A DNA stretch of 64,000 nucleotides. It comes from Sinorhizobium glycinis. GTDB lineage: Bacteria; Pseudomonadota; Alphaproteobacteria; Rhizobiales; Rhizobiaceae. A program made the translations under genes and the position numbers. This document shows, one piece after another, positions 16,454 through 25,151 of this stretch; position 1 is the stretch's first letter; each line of letters begins with the position of its first letter. The notes under the pieces were generated by a model. The model was not told the DNA's origin. It searched no databases and was given only the letters and a program-made list of their open reading frames with translations. The stretch lies in NCBI RefSeq assembly GCF_001651865.1, contig NZ_LPUX01000047.1:62001-126000 (forward strand), given 5' to 3'.

Positions 16454-17326
16454 TCAAGCCTCCAGCGTCTTGCCGATCATGCGCATCAGGAAGAATGCGA
16501 CGATGTTGGCGAGGATGACCGCGATGATGCCGCCGGCGGATGCACCGCCCACGTCGAACTGCAGCAGCGCCTGCGCATAGACCAGGAAGGTCAGGTTCGT
16601 GCTCTGCGTGCCGGGGCCGCCATTGGTGGTGACGAGGATTTCCGCGAAGACCGAAAGCAGGAAGATCGTCTGGATGAGGATGACCACGGTGATGGCGCGG
16701 GAGAGATGCGGCAGGACGAGATAGATGAACCGGCTCCAGGCGCCGGCGCCGTCCATCTGCGCCGCCTCCTTCTGCTCCTCGTCGAGCGACTGCAGCGCCG
16801 TCAGCAGAATGAGCGTCGCAAAGGGCAGCCATTGCCAGGCGACGATCAGGATGATCGAGAAGAGCGGCGCATTGGCGAGGAAGTCGAAAGGCTGCAGGCC
16901 GACGAGCTTGGCGAGCCAGGCGAAGAGCCCGTTGACCGGGTTCATGAACATGTTCTTCCAGACGAGCGCCGCGACCGTCGGCATGATCAGGAAGGGCGCA
17001 ATCACCAGGATGCGCACGATCCCCTGCCCGAACATCGGCTGGTCGAGCAGCAGCGCGAGCCCGATACCGCCGACGACCGTGATGAAGAGCACGCCGAGCA
17101 CGATCGCCAGCGTATTGAAGACGGCCTGGAAGAAGGCCGGATCGGTCAGGAAATAGGTGTAGTTGGTAAGGCCCGCGAACTCCTCCATTCCCGGCATCAG
17201 CAGATTGTAGCGGAGCAGCGAGAAATAGATCGTCAGCGCCAGCGGCACGATCATCCAGGCCAGCAGCAGAAGCACCGAGGGTGCGATCATCAGCCGCGCG
17301 GCGGAGCGGGTATGCAAGGTCGCCAT
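16454..17326 (-). CDS. smoF: Sorbitol/mannitol ABC transporter permease SmoF
   Basis: 290 residues from the ATG at 17326, chosen over the ATG at 17338 because GGGGGA lies at the right distance before it. MalF-like permease with six predicted helices and an EAA-type loop (EAAQMDGAGAWSRFIYLVLP, about residues 189-208). It is separated from smoE by 178 bp holding a terminator-like hairpin. Confidence 0.9.
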   Translation of the reverse strand: MATLHTRSAARLMIAPSVLLLLAWMIVPLALTIYFSLLRYNLLMPGMEEFAGLTNYTYFLTDPAFFQAVFNTLAIVLGVLFITVVGGIGLALLLDQPMFGQGIVRILVIAPFLIMPTVAALVWKNMFMNPVNGLFAWLAKLVGLQPFDFLANAPLFSIILIVAWQWLPFATLILLTALQSLDEEQKEAAQMDGAGAWSRFIYLVLPHLSRAITVVILIQTIFLLSVFAEILVTTNGGPGTQSTNLTFLVYAQALLQFDVGGASAGGIIAVILANIVAFFLMRMIGKTLEA

Positions 17327-17390
17327 GGCGTCCCCCATGTGGTGTCAGCGCTGTTCAGGAAAGGCACGCCGAACACGCCGGTAAAGCCAA

Positions 17391-17449
17391 AAAAGTCAGA
17401 GCGGGACGCGGGTCGAAGGCGGGGTTCGCCCCTTCCTCGTCCCGCTCTG
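17391..17449 (-). terminator. Intrinsic terminator/attenuator between smoE and smoF
   Basis: On the minus strand a perfect 12-bp stem (CAGAGCGGGACG at 17397-17408 pairs with CGTCCCGCTCTG at 17438-17449) encloses a 29-base GC-rich loop and is followed, after AC, by CTTTTTT (ending at 17390-17395). As it lies inside the operon, partial termination here would raise the ratio of binding protein to permease and ATPase. Confidence 0.75.
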
Positions 17450-17504
17450 GAGGTGGCCGGAGCTGCCGGCCGTTGCCGGGCGGCACTCCGGCCCCTTGGG
17501 AGCC

Positions 17505-18815
17505 TCACTTGATATAACCGGCCTTGGTCATCTCGCGCGTCGTCAGTTGCTGCGCACTGGCAAGCGCCTGGTCGACACTCATCTGGCCGGCAAGCGCGGC
17601 CGAGAAGACCTGGCCGACTGCAGTGCCCAGGCCCTGGAATTCGGGGATCGCCACAAACTGCACCCCGACATAGGGCACCGGCTTCACCGCCGGGTTCTTC
17701 GGGTCCGCCGAGTTGATAGACTCCAGCGTGGCCTTCGCGAAAGGCGCCGCCTTCTGGTATTCAGGGTTCTCATAGAGAGACTTGCGGGTACCGGGAGGAA
17801 CGTTCGCCCAGCCTTCCTTTTCAGCGACAAGCTTCAGGTAGTCCTTGCTCGTCGCCCAGGCGATGAACTTCTGTGCCGCGTCCGCCTTCTGCGAGCCTGC
17901 GGGAATGCCAAGGCTCCAGGCCCAAAGCCAGTTGCCGCGCTTGCCGAGGCCCGTATCGGGGGCCAGTGCAAAGCCGACCTTGTCGGCAACCGTCGATTCC
18001 TTCGGGTTGGTGACGAAGGAGGCCGCGACCGTCGCGTCGATCCACATGCCGCACTTGCCGGTCTGGAAGAGTGACAGGTTTTCGTTGAAGCCGTTGGACG
18101 AGGCGCCGGGCGGCCCTGCATCGTTCATCAGCTTGACGTAGAAATCGAGCGCGTTCTTCCATTCCGGCTGGTCGAACTGCGGCTTCCAGTTCTCGTCGAA
18201 CCAGCGCGCCCCGAAGGCGTTGGCGGTGGCCGTGAGGAAAGCCATGTTCTCGCCCCAGCCAGCCTTGCCGCGCAGGCAGATGCCGTAGATTTCATTATTC
18301 TTGTCGGTGATCTTGCGAGCGGCGTCCGCGATGAACTCCCAGTTCGGCGCGTCGGGCATGGTGAGCCCGGCCTTCTCGAACAGGTCCTTACGATACATGA
18401 CCATCGAGCTCTCGCCGTAGAACGGCGCGGCATAAAGCTTGTCGTCGACGGTGAGACCGCTGCGGATCGCCGGCAAGAGGTCGTCGACGTCATAGTCGGG
18501 ACCGAGCTTGTCCAGCGGCAGCAGCCAGCCCTGCTTCGCCCAGATCGGCACTTCGTAGGTGCCGATCGTCATGATGTCGTACTGGCCGCCCTTCGTGGCG
18601 ATGTCGGTCGTCACGCGCTGGCGCAGCACGTTCTCCTCGAGCGTCACCCACTCGAGCTGAATGTCCGGATTCTTCGACGTGAAATCGTCCGTCAGCTTCT
18701 GCATCCGGATCATGTCGCCGTTGTTCACGGTCGCAATGGTCAGGGTCTCTGCTTGGGCCAGGCCTGCCAGAGCGACTGCCGAGCACGTGCCCAGCAGGAA
18801 AGTTCTCAAATTCAT
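17505..18815 (-). CDS. smoE: Sorbitol/mannitol ABC transporter substrate-binding protein SmoE
   Basis: 436 residues. The signal peptide ends near residue 22 (Leu-Ala-Gln-Ala before Glu). The mature part is a family 1 extracellular solute-binding protein: TLTIATVNNGDM at the N-terminus, the hinge region with YDIMTIGTYEVPIWAKQGWLLPLD and the Trp-rich ligand region GKRGNWLWAWSLGIPAGS. It binds sorbitol/mannitol in the periplasm for SmoFGK. First gene of the operon, behind a recognisable promoter/operator and a strong GGGAGGAAG ribosome binding site. Confidence 0.93.
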   Translation of the reverse strand: MNLRTFLLGTCSAVALAGLAQAETLTIATVNNGDMIRMQKLTDDFTSKNPDIQLEWVTLEENVLRQRVTTDIATKGGQYDIMTIGTYEVPIWAKQGWLLPLDKLGPDYDVDDLLPAIRSGLTVDDKLYAAPFYGESSMVMYRKDLFEKAGLTMPDAPNWEFIADAARKITDKNNEIYGICLRGKAGWGENMAFLTATANAFGARWFDENWKPQFDQPEWKNALDFYVKLMNDAGPPGASSNGFNENLSLFQTGKCGMWIDATVAASFVTNPKESTVADKVGFALAPDTGLGKRGNWLWAWSLGIPAGSQKADAAQKFIAWATSKDYLKLVAEKEGWANVPPGTRKSLYENPEYQKAAPFAKATLESINSADPKNPAVKPVPYVGVQFVAIPEFQGLGTAVGQVFSAALAGQMSVDQALASAQQLTTREMTKAGYIK

Positions 18816-18848
18816 CGACTTCCTCCCAGAAGAAAATGAGCATTTGCT

Positions 18849-18890
18849 TTGCTCGTGAGCAATTACTCACCCGCTGGCGTAAAATGTCAA
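18849..18890 (-). promoter_or_regulatory. smoE promoter with overlapping palindromic operators
   Basis: Minus strand TTGACA (18890-18885), 17-base spacer, AGTAAT (18867-18862). A perfect palindrome TTGCTC-GT-GAGCAA (18849-18862) and an imperfect one TGAGCAATTACTCA (18856-18869) overlap the -10 and the start region. The arrangement suggests repression, most simply by the sugar-binding regulator encoded just upstream. Confidence 0.65.
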
Positions 18891-19021
18891 TGCGCATTCG
18901 TTGCTGCAATGCAGCGAAAGTGCTAACTGCCAGTGAGGACTAGCTAATTTCTAGCTGAAGGTTTTGACAAAGGCGGGCGCTCCTGCCGATTGCAGGACCC
19001 TGGAAGCCGGTAGAGCCGGTC

Positions 19022-19981
19022 TCAAGCGCCGAGAAGATAATCGGCCGTCGTTTCGTCGGTGATGAGACCGTTGATGATCCGGCCCTTCAGAGCCGCGCTG
19101 AGGGCCTCGTATTTTCGCCTGCCCTTGGCGATTCCGATCACCGAGGCGCGGTCGCGCGGCGGCAGCGGCACGGAGGCGACGCGCTCGTTGATGCTGCCAG
19201 TGAGCAATGCCCCGTCGTGGTCGAACATCCAGCCGCAGATCTCGCCGGCGGCACCCGCCGCCGTCAATCGCGCCATCTCCTCCCGAGCGAGAAAGCCGTC
19301 CTCGCAAAGCGGCGCGTCCGGCCCGAGTTCACCCACGCCGACAAAGGCGGCATCGGCCTCGGCGCCGAGTTCCAGCGCCATCCTGACGAGGCTCTGATTG
19401 TGCAGCACTTCCCGCTCCTCCGCCGACGAGACGAGAACCGGCAGAGGCATCGGAAAATGCCGCGCATTGATGGTGTCCGCCATACTGAAGATGACGTTGT
19501 AGTAGGCCGCCGAACCGTCGAGCCGGATATTGCCGGTGAGAGACACGATGCGGTGCTGCGGACACTCCATCGAAGGCAACTGATCGATCGTCGCCTTCAG
19601 CGTGCGGCCGGTGCCGATGGCAAGCACCACCGGGTCGGTCGACTTCAGCCACCGCTCGATCTCTGCCGCCCCGGCCTCGGCGATGCCCACGGTCGTCGAG
19701 GAGGAGCCAGGATCGCTCGGAACGACGTCGACGTGCTTCAGACTGTATTTCTCCTTGAGCCGCATCGCAGTCTCCAGGCAGGCGGCGATCGGGTGATCGA
19801 GCCGCACCTTGATCAGCCGTTCGGCCATGGCAAGCGATACGAGGCGCTGCGCCGACTGGCGCGAAATTCCCATGATCGACGCAATCTCGTCCTGCGTCCG
19901 GCCGGCCACATAATAGAGCCAGCCCGCCCGGGCCGCATCGTCCAGCCTGTTGTTGCTTTCCGCCCTGCGCGCCATCGCCAC
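19022..19981 (-). CDS. Sugar-binding transcriptional regulator (SorC/DeoR family)
   Basis: 319 residues. An N-terminal helix-turn-helix (about residues 16-55: AARAGWLYYVAGRTQDEIASIMGISRQSAQRLVSLA) is followed by the SorC-type sugar-binding domain (about 60-315), with VLAIGTGRTLKATID and the phosphosugar-isomerase-like fold. Such regulators sense a phosphorylated sugar. It lies directly upstream of smoE on the same strand, so it is the probable regulator of the polyol operon acting at the palindromes at 18849-18869. Confidence 0.88.
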   Translation of the reverse strand: MAMARRAESNNRLDDAARAGWLYYVAGRTQDEIASIMGISRQSAQRLVSLAMAERLIKVRLDHPIAACLETAMRLKEKYSLKHVDVVPSDPGSSSTTVGIAEAGAAEIERWLKSTDPVVLAIGTGRTLKATIDQLPSMECPQHRIVSLTGNIRLDGSAAYYNVIFSMADTINARHFPMPLPVLVSSAEEREVLHNQSLVRMALELGAEADAAFVGVGELGPDAPLCEDGFLAREEMARLTAAGAAGEICGWMFDHDGALLTGSINERVASVPLPPRDRASVIGIAKGRRKYEALSAALKGRIINGLITDETTADYLLGA

Positions 19982-20103
19982 TCATTCTCCGTCCAGTCGA
20001 TTTGCTGCCACTATTTGCCATGCTCTGTCAAACAAGGCGCAAATCTGCGCTGCAGCGAAAAACGCCCGCAGCGCTCGGCATTCGCGGAAAGCGCAACCAA
20101 AAT

Positions 20104-20119
20104 TTTACCGTTTGATAAA
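20104..20119. promoter_or_regulatory. Candidate RutR-like operator before preT
   Basis: TTTACCGTTTGATAAA is a near palindrome (TTTACC and GATAAA, 5 of 6 arm bases matching). It shares the half-site TTTACC and spacing with the site at 27805-27820 next to the TetR gene. It lies 53-68 bases before the preT start. Confidence 0.4.
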
Positions 20120-20171
20120 AAAATAAAGCGTGTTACCGTTCCCTATCCTGAGAATACATTGGGAGCCAAAA

Positions 20172-21533
20172 ATGGGAACGACGCAATCTGGGATTCTCCA
20201 CGGGCGGCTGCCGCTCGCGGAGTACGAAGCCAATTTCTCCGACCTGCATCCGCCGCTCGACAAGCACGAAGCGCTGGTCGCGGCGGACCGCTGTTACTTC
20301 TGTCATGACGCGCCGTGCATGACGGCCTGTCCCACCTCCATCGACATCCCGCTGTTCATCCGCCAGATCGCGACGGGCAACCCGATCGGCTCGGCAAAGA
20401 CCATCTTCGACCAGAACATCCTCGGCGGCATGTGCGCCCGCGTCTGTCCCACCGAAACGCTCTGCGAGCAGGCCTGCGTGCGAAACACCGCGGAGGAGCG
20501 GCCCGTCGAGATCGGCCGCCTGCAGCGCTACTCGACCGATATCGCGATGCGGGAGAACAAGCAGTTCTATGCGCGCGCCACTGCTACCGGGCGCCGGATC
20601 GCGGTCGTCGGCGCGGGGCCGGCGGGCCTTGCCTGCGCCCACCGGCTGGCCATACAGGGCCACGACGTGGTGATCTACGATGCGAGAGAAAAATCCGGCG
20701 GCCTCAACGAATACGGCATCGCCGCCTACAAGACGGTGGACGATTTCGCACAGAAGGAAGTCGATTACGTCCTGTCGGTCGGCGGCATCGAGGTGCGCCA
20801 CGGCGAAGCCCTCGGCCGCGATTTCTCGCTTGCCGACCTCACGGAGCAATATGATGCCGTCTTCCTCGGCCTCGGCCTTGCGGGCGTGAATGCGCTGCGG
20901 ATCGAAGGCGAGAATGCCGAAGGCGTCGAGGACGCCGTTGACTTCATCGAGGCCCTGCGCCAGTCGAAGACCAAGGCCGACATTCCGGTCGGCCGGCGGG
21001 TCGTGGTGCTCGGCGGCGGCATGACCGCAATCGACGCCGCCGTCCAGGCGAAGCTGCTCGGCGCCGAGGAGGTGACGATCTGCTATCGCCGCGGCAAGGA
21101 GCACATGAACGCCTCCGAATTCGAGCAGGACCTGGCGGCATCCAAGGGCGTCACCATCCGCCACTGGCTGCAGCCGAAGCGCATTGCCGTGAAGGACGGC
21201 AAGGTCGCCGGCATCGAGCTCGATTACACCACCCTTGAGGACGGCAAGCTGACGACGACGGGGGAAACGGGTATCATTGCCGCCGAGCAGATCTTCAAGG
21301 CGATCGGCCAGACGTTCCAGGCGTCCGGCCTCGGTGCCTTGCAGATGGAGAGCGGCCGCATCGTCGTCGATCAAGACGGCCGCACCTCGCTCGCCAAGGT
21401 CTGGGCCGGCGGCGACTGCGTACTCGGCGGAGAGGACCTGACGGTTTCCGCCGTCGCGATGGGACGCGATTCCGCCGAATCGATCAATCGGGCTCTCGCC
21501 GTGGTTCAGCCGCTGGCGAGCGCCGTTGCTTGA
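20172..21533 (+). CDS. preT: NAD-dependent dihydropyrimidine dehydrogenase subunit PreT
   Basis: 453 residues from the ATG at 20172 (GGGAG upstream). The N-terminal region has the [4Fe-4S]-type cysteines in CYFCHDAPCMTACPTSID and MCARVCPTETLCEQACVR; then the FAD motif VVGAGPAGLACAHRLA (about 142-157) and the NAD(P) motif VVLGGGMTAIDAA (about 277-290), as in GltD/PreT. It accepts NADH electrons and passes them to PreA to reduce uracil or thymine to dihydropyrimidine. It is 31 bp upstream of preA. Confidence 0.9.
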   Translation: MGTTQSGILHGRLPLAEYEANFSDLHPPLDKHEALVAADRCYFCHDAPCMTACPTSIDIPLFIRQIATGNPIGSAKTIFDQNILGGMCARVCPTETLCEQACVRNTAEERPVEIGRLQRYSTDIAMRENKQFYARATATGRRIAVVGAGPAGLACAHRLAIQGHDVVIYDAREKSGGLNEYGIAAYKTVDDFAQKEVDYVLSVGGIEVRHGEALGRDFSLADLTEQYDAVFLGLGLAGVNALRIEGENAEGVEDAVDFIEALRQSKTKADIPVGRRVVVLGGGMTAIDAAVQAKLLGAEEVTICYRRGKEHMNASEFEQDLAASKGVTIRHWLQPKRIAVKDGKVAGIELDYTTLEDGKLTTTGETGIIAAEQIFKAIGQTFQASGLGALQMESGRIVVDQDGRTSLAKVWAGGDCVLGGEDLTVSAVAMGRDSAESINRALAVVQPLASAVA

Positions 21534-21564
21534 AAAGCAGGACAGGATCGAGAGGACGAGAACA

Positions 21565-22878
21565 ATGGCTGATCTTCGCAACAATTTTGTCGGCATCAAA
21601 TCCCCGAACCCGTTCTGGCTCGCCTCGGCGCCGCCGACGGACAAGGCCTACAACGTCGAGCGCGCCTTCAAGGCGGGCTGGGGCGGCGTCGTCTGGAAGA
21701 CGCTCGGCGAGGAAGGGCCGCCGGTCGTCAACGTCAACGGCCCGCGCTATGGCGCGATCTGGGGCGCCGACCGCCGCCTGCTGGGCTTGAACAACATCGA
21801 GCTCATCACCGACCGCGATCTCTATGTGAACCTGCGGGAGATGAAGCAGGTGAAGATGAACTGGCCGGACCGGGCACTGATCGCCTCGATCATGGTGCCC
21901 TGCGTGGAGGACGCGTGGAAAGCGATCCTGCCGCTGGTCGAGGAAACCGGGGCCGACGGCATCGAGCTCAATTTCGGCTGTCCGCACGGCATGTCCGAGC
22001 GCGGCATGGGTTCCGCGGTCGGTCAGGTGCCCGAATATATCGAGATGGTGGTGCGCTGGTGCAAACAGTACACGCGCATGCCGGTGATCACCAAGCTGAC
22101 GCCGAACATCACCGACGTCCGCAAGCCGGCGCGTGCCGCCAAGGCCGGCGGAACCGACGCAGTGTCGCTGATCAACACGATCAACTCGATCACATCCGTC
22201 AATCTCGACACCTTCTCGCCGGAGCCCTCGATCGACGGCCGGGGCAGCCATGGCGGCTATTGCGGCCCGGCGGTCAAGCCGATCGCGCTCAACATGGTCG
22301 CCGAGATCGCCCGTGATCCGGAAACCTACGGGCTGCCGATCTCCGGCATCGGCGGCATCACCACCTGGCGCGATGCGGCCGAGTTCCTGGCGCTCGGCGC
22401 CGGCAACGTCCAGGTCTGCACGGCGGCGATGACCTACGGCTTCAAGATCGTCCAGGAAATGATCTCCGGCCTTTCGGACTGGATGGACGCCAAGGGTCAC
22501 AGGACGCTCGACGACATCTGCGGCCGCGCGGTGCCGAACGTCACCGATTGGCAGTACCTGAACCTCAACTACGTCAGCAAGGCGAAGATCGATCAGGACG
22601 CCTGCATCAAATGCGGCCGCTGTCACATCGCCTGCGAGGACACCTCGCACCAGGCGATCACCCAGTTCGTCAACGGTGTGCGCCACTTCGAAGTGATCGA
22701 GGAGGAATGCGTCGGCTGCAATCTCTGCGTCAACGTCTGTCCCGTCGAGAACTGCATCACCATGGAGCCGCTCGCTGCCGGAACGCTCGACAAGCGCACC
22801 GGCAAGCCGGTCGACCCGAACTACGCCAACTGGACGACGCATCCCAACAACCCGATGGCCCGCCAGGCGGCCGAGTAA
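21565..22878 (+). CDS. preA: NAD-dependent dihydropyrimidine dehydrogenase subunit PreA
   Basis: 437 residues from the ATG at 21565. Residues 1-330 form a dihydroorotate-dehydrogenase-like FMN TIM barrel (IKSPNPFWLASAPPTDKAYN; ELNFGCPHGMSERGMGSAVGQ; GIGGITTWRDAAEFLALGA). The C-terminal part has two [4Fe-4S] ferredoxin motifs, CIKCGRCHIAC and CVGCNLCVNVCPVENC. With PreT it catalyses the first step of reductive pyrimidine catabolism. The next two pathway enzymes are encoded at 27.9-30.7 kb. Confidence 0.93.
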   Translation: MADLRNNFVGIKSPNPFWLASAPPTDKAYNVERAFKAGWGGVVWKTLGEEGPPVVNVNGPRYGAIWGADRRLLGLNNIELITDRDLYVNLREMKQVKMNWPDRALIASIMVPCVEDAWKAILPLVEETGADGIELNFGCPHGMSERGMGSAVGQVPEYIEMVVRWCKQYTRMPVITKLTPNITDVRKPARAAKAGGTDAVSLINTINSITSVNLDTFSPEPSIDGRGSHGGYCGPAVKPIALNMVAEIARDPETYGLPISGIGGITTWRDAAEFLALGAGNVQVCTAAMTYGFKIVQEMISGLSDWMDAKGHRTLDDICGRAVPNVTDWQYLNLNYVSKAKIDQDACIKCGRCHIACEDTSHQAITQFVNGVRHFEVIEEECVGCNLCVNVCPVENCITMEPLAAGTLDKRTGKPVDPNYANWTTHPNNPMARQAAE

Positions 22879-22900
22879 GGGAAGACGAATAGCGCATCGG

Positions 22901-22923
22901 GGCCGCCGGGAACACCGGCGGCC
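22901..22923. terminator. Hairpin between convergent preA and oxidoreductase genes
   Basis: Perfect 9-bp stem GGCCGCCGG (22901-22909) and CCGGCGGCC (22915-22923) with a 5-base loop, placed between convergent stops. No T run follows closely, so it may be a weak or bidirectional terminator. Confidence 0.5.
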
Positions 22924-22942
22924 TATTGCGTTTGCCGTGACC

Positions 22943-23965
22943 TCAGAACTCGATAACTACCTTGCCGAAGGGGCCGCGATCGAGATGCGCTAACGCTTCG
23001 CGGGCCTCGGTGAACTTGTAGCGCTTGTCGATCACCGGCTTCAGGCGCAAGCGATCGACGGCATCGACCAGGTCCTCGAGGGCACGGCGATGTCCGACGC
23101 TGATGCCCTGCAGCACCGGCGATTTCAGCAGCAGTGGCGCAACCGGGCCGGAAACCTCGAAGCCTTCAAGCACGCCGATCACCGAGATGCGCCCGTCGGG
23201 GGCTACTGCCTTCAAAGACTGGCCGAGGCCGGCGCCGCCGGCGATCTCCAGGATATGGTCGGCGCCATGGTCATCGGTGAGTGCGTAGACTCTTTCCACC
23301 CAGTCTTCGCTCAACCGGTTGATGCCGTGGTCGGCGCCGAGCGCAAGCGCCCGTTCAAGCTTTTCCGGGCTGCCCGAAGTCACGATAACCTCGGCTCCAA
23401 CAGCCTTGGCGATCTGCAGGCCGAACAGTGCAACGCCGCCCGTGCCCTGAACGACGACACGGTCACCGGGCTTCAGATGACCCTTTTCGATCAGCGCGAA
23501 CCAGGCAGTCAGGCCGGCGCAGGGAAGTATGCTTGCCTCAGCGGCGTCAAGGCTCTTGGGCGCGGGGACGAACCAGTCTTCCGGAAAGGCGACATATTCC
23601 GACAGGACGCCCGGATGCACTCCACCAAGCGTGTCATATGCAGGCGTCCTGCCGTTTCCGGGCCGTAGGCCATCGAGCCAACCGGGCGCAAAAGTCGAGA
23701 TCACCCGGTCGCCGGGCTTGAAGCGGGTCACACCCTTGCCGACCGCTTCGACGACGCCGCTCATGTCCGAGGCTGGCACGAAGGGAAAGGTGAGTTCCAG
23801 CCCCATGCCGGACTCCAGTATCAGCTTGTCGCGATAGTTGAGCGACACCGCGGTCGTGCGAACAAGCACATCACGCTCGCCGATTTCCGGCACTTTGCGC
23901 TCCGCGATCTTCAGGTTGTGCGGTCCAACAGCCTCGGTGCTCCATTCCTGCATCCATTTTGACAT
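22943..23965 (-). CDS. Zinc-independent MDR-family NAD(P)H oxidoreductase (quinone oxidoreductase-like)
   Basis: 340 residues. GroES-like N-terminal domain (SLNYRDKLILESG, then VEAVGKGVTRFKPGDRV) and Rossmann domain with VVVQGTGGVALFGLQIAKAVGAEVIVTSGS (about 165-195). The canonical zinc-binding Cys/His/Glu set of alcohol dehydrogenases is not evident, which places it with quinone oxidoreductase-like medium-chain dehydrogenases. It is divergent from a LysR gene with two perfect palindromes between them, so it is probably that regulator's target. Substrate unknown. Confidence 0.85.
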   Translation of the reverse strand: MSKWMQEWSTEAVGPHNLKIAERKVPEIGERDVLVRTTAVSLNYRDKLILESGMGLELTFPFVPASDMSGVVEAVGKGVTRFKPGDRVISTFAPGWLDGLRPGNGRTPAYDTLGGVHPGVLSEYVAFPEDWFVPAPKSLDAAEASILPCAGLTAWFALIEKGHLKPGDRVVVQGTGGVALFGLQIAKAVGAEVIVTSGSPEKLERALALGADHGINRLSEDWVERVYALTDDHGADHILEIAGGAGLGQSLKAVAPDGRISVIGVLEGFEVSGPVAPLLLKSPVLQGISVGHRRALEDLVDAVDRLRLKPVIDKRYKFTEAREALAHLDRGPFGKVVIEF

Positions 23966-23975
23966 GTTCGTTCCT

Positions 23976-24024
23976 TTCCAGTTGTTACTGGAACGACCAT
24001 AATGTTGAAACTGGATCGCCAGTT
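23976..24024. promoter_or_regulatory. Twin palindromes in the oxidoreductase/LysR divergent region
   Basis: TTCCAGTtgttACTGGAA (23976-23993) and AACTGGatcgCCAGTT (24009-24024) are both perfect in their arms and share the half-site CCAGT. Their centres are about 32 bases (three helical turns) apart, typical for a LysR tetramer bending the DNA. Confidence 0.65.
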
Positions 24025-24066
24025 GCGATAAGAATTCCCATCATTGGTTCCCAAGAGGCTACATTC

Positions 24067-24966
24067 ATGGAACATCTGAAGGGCGTTTCGGTGTTTGTCG
24101 AAGCCGCGGAAGCCGGGGGCTTCTCCGCTGCGGCGGAGCGGATGAACCTTTCGCGCTCAGCCGTCGGCAAGACGATCGCCCGGCTTGAGCAGAGGCTCGG
24201 CGTCCGCCTCTTCCATCGCACCACACGGGCGCAGAGCCTGACCGAAGAGGGCCAGCTCTTCTACGAGAGCTGCCAGAGAGCGCTCGGTGAAATCCGCAGC
24301 GCCGAGGCCCTTCTCGAATCCGGGAGACAGGAAATCCGTGGGCGGCTGCGGATCTCCATGCCGGTTCTATTTGGCAGGCAATGCGTGGCGCCGCTCTTTC
24401 GCGACCTGCTGCGCACCCATCCGCATCTCGATCTCGATTTGTCCTTCAACGACCGTGTCGTCGATCTCCTCGACGAAGGCTTCGATCTCGCCGTCCGCAA
24501 TGGTTCATTGGGTAACGATTCCGGGCTTATGACGCGCGCTGTCGCCGAGCAGCGCATGACGGTCTGCGCCTCTCCAACCTATCTTGCGGCGCACGGCGCG
24601 CCGCAAACGGTGGGCGAGCTCGCGGCGCACACTGGGGTGGTCTACTACCGCGGCGGCCAACAGCGACCATGGTCCTTTCCTGTCGAAGGCAGGACCAGCG
24701 AGGCAATCTTACCGAATACCCGGCTGCGGCTTGACGATCTTGCCGCCATCGCGGACGCGGCTGCCGAGGGCCTCGGCCTTGCCTGGCTGCCCTGCTGGCT
24801 GGTGCGCGAGCGGGTGCAACGCGGCGAACTCGTCCGCGTGCTGACCGATCGGCCGGGTCTGGTTTTCAAGGTCCATGCCGTGTGGCCCCGGACGCGGCTG
24901 CCGCTGCCAAAACTGCGCCTGGCGATCGATACCCTTGCCGCGGGACTGCCGCGCATCATGGAATAG
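24067..24966 (+). CDS. LysR-family transcriptional regulator
   Basis: 299 residues from the ATG at 24067. The N-terminal winged helix is VSVFVEAAEAGGFSAAAERMNLSRSAVGKTIARLEQRLGVRLFHRTTR (about residues 6-55); the C-terminal periplasmic-binding-like effector domain runs from about 90 to 295. It resembles the subgroup next to quinone reductase/aldehyde-type genes in proteobacteria. It is divergent from the oxidoreductase gene at 22943-23965; twin palindromes lie between. Effector unknown. Confidence 0.88.
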   Translation: MEHLKGVSVFVEAAEAGGFSAAAERMNLSRSAVGKTIARLEQRLGVRLFHRTTRAQSLTEEGQLFYESCQRALGEIRSAEALLESGRQEIRGRLRISMPVLFGRQCVAPLFRDLLRTHPHLDLDLSFNDRVVDLLDEGFDLAVRNGSLGNDSGLMTRAVAEQRMTVCASPTYLAAHGAPQTVGELAAHTGVVYYRGGQQRPWSFPVEGRTSEAILPNTRLRLDDLAAIADAAAEGLGLAWLPCWLVRERVQRGELVRVLTDRPGLVFKVHAVWPRTRLPLPKLRLAIDTLAAGLPRIME

Positions 24967-25151
24967 TTCCGCCGACTGCGCTAACGCGTTCGAACGTCTG
25001 GATATTCCTCAGATTTGAGGGGATTCGGCAGCGGATCACAAAATTGAAACAGTTTGTGTAGAAAACGTAAGTTGTCCGTCCCGGCGATCTGGTTGATAAG
25101 GGGGAAAAACCACGAGCGGCCGGCGGCCGCCGGCAGACCCGGGCAGACTGT

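Noticed and set aside
20133-21644. 503-codon open frame on the minus strand
   Set aside because: Antisense to preT, which carries intact FAD, NAD and Fe-S motifs.
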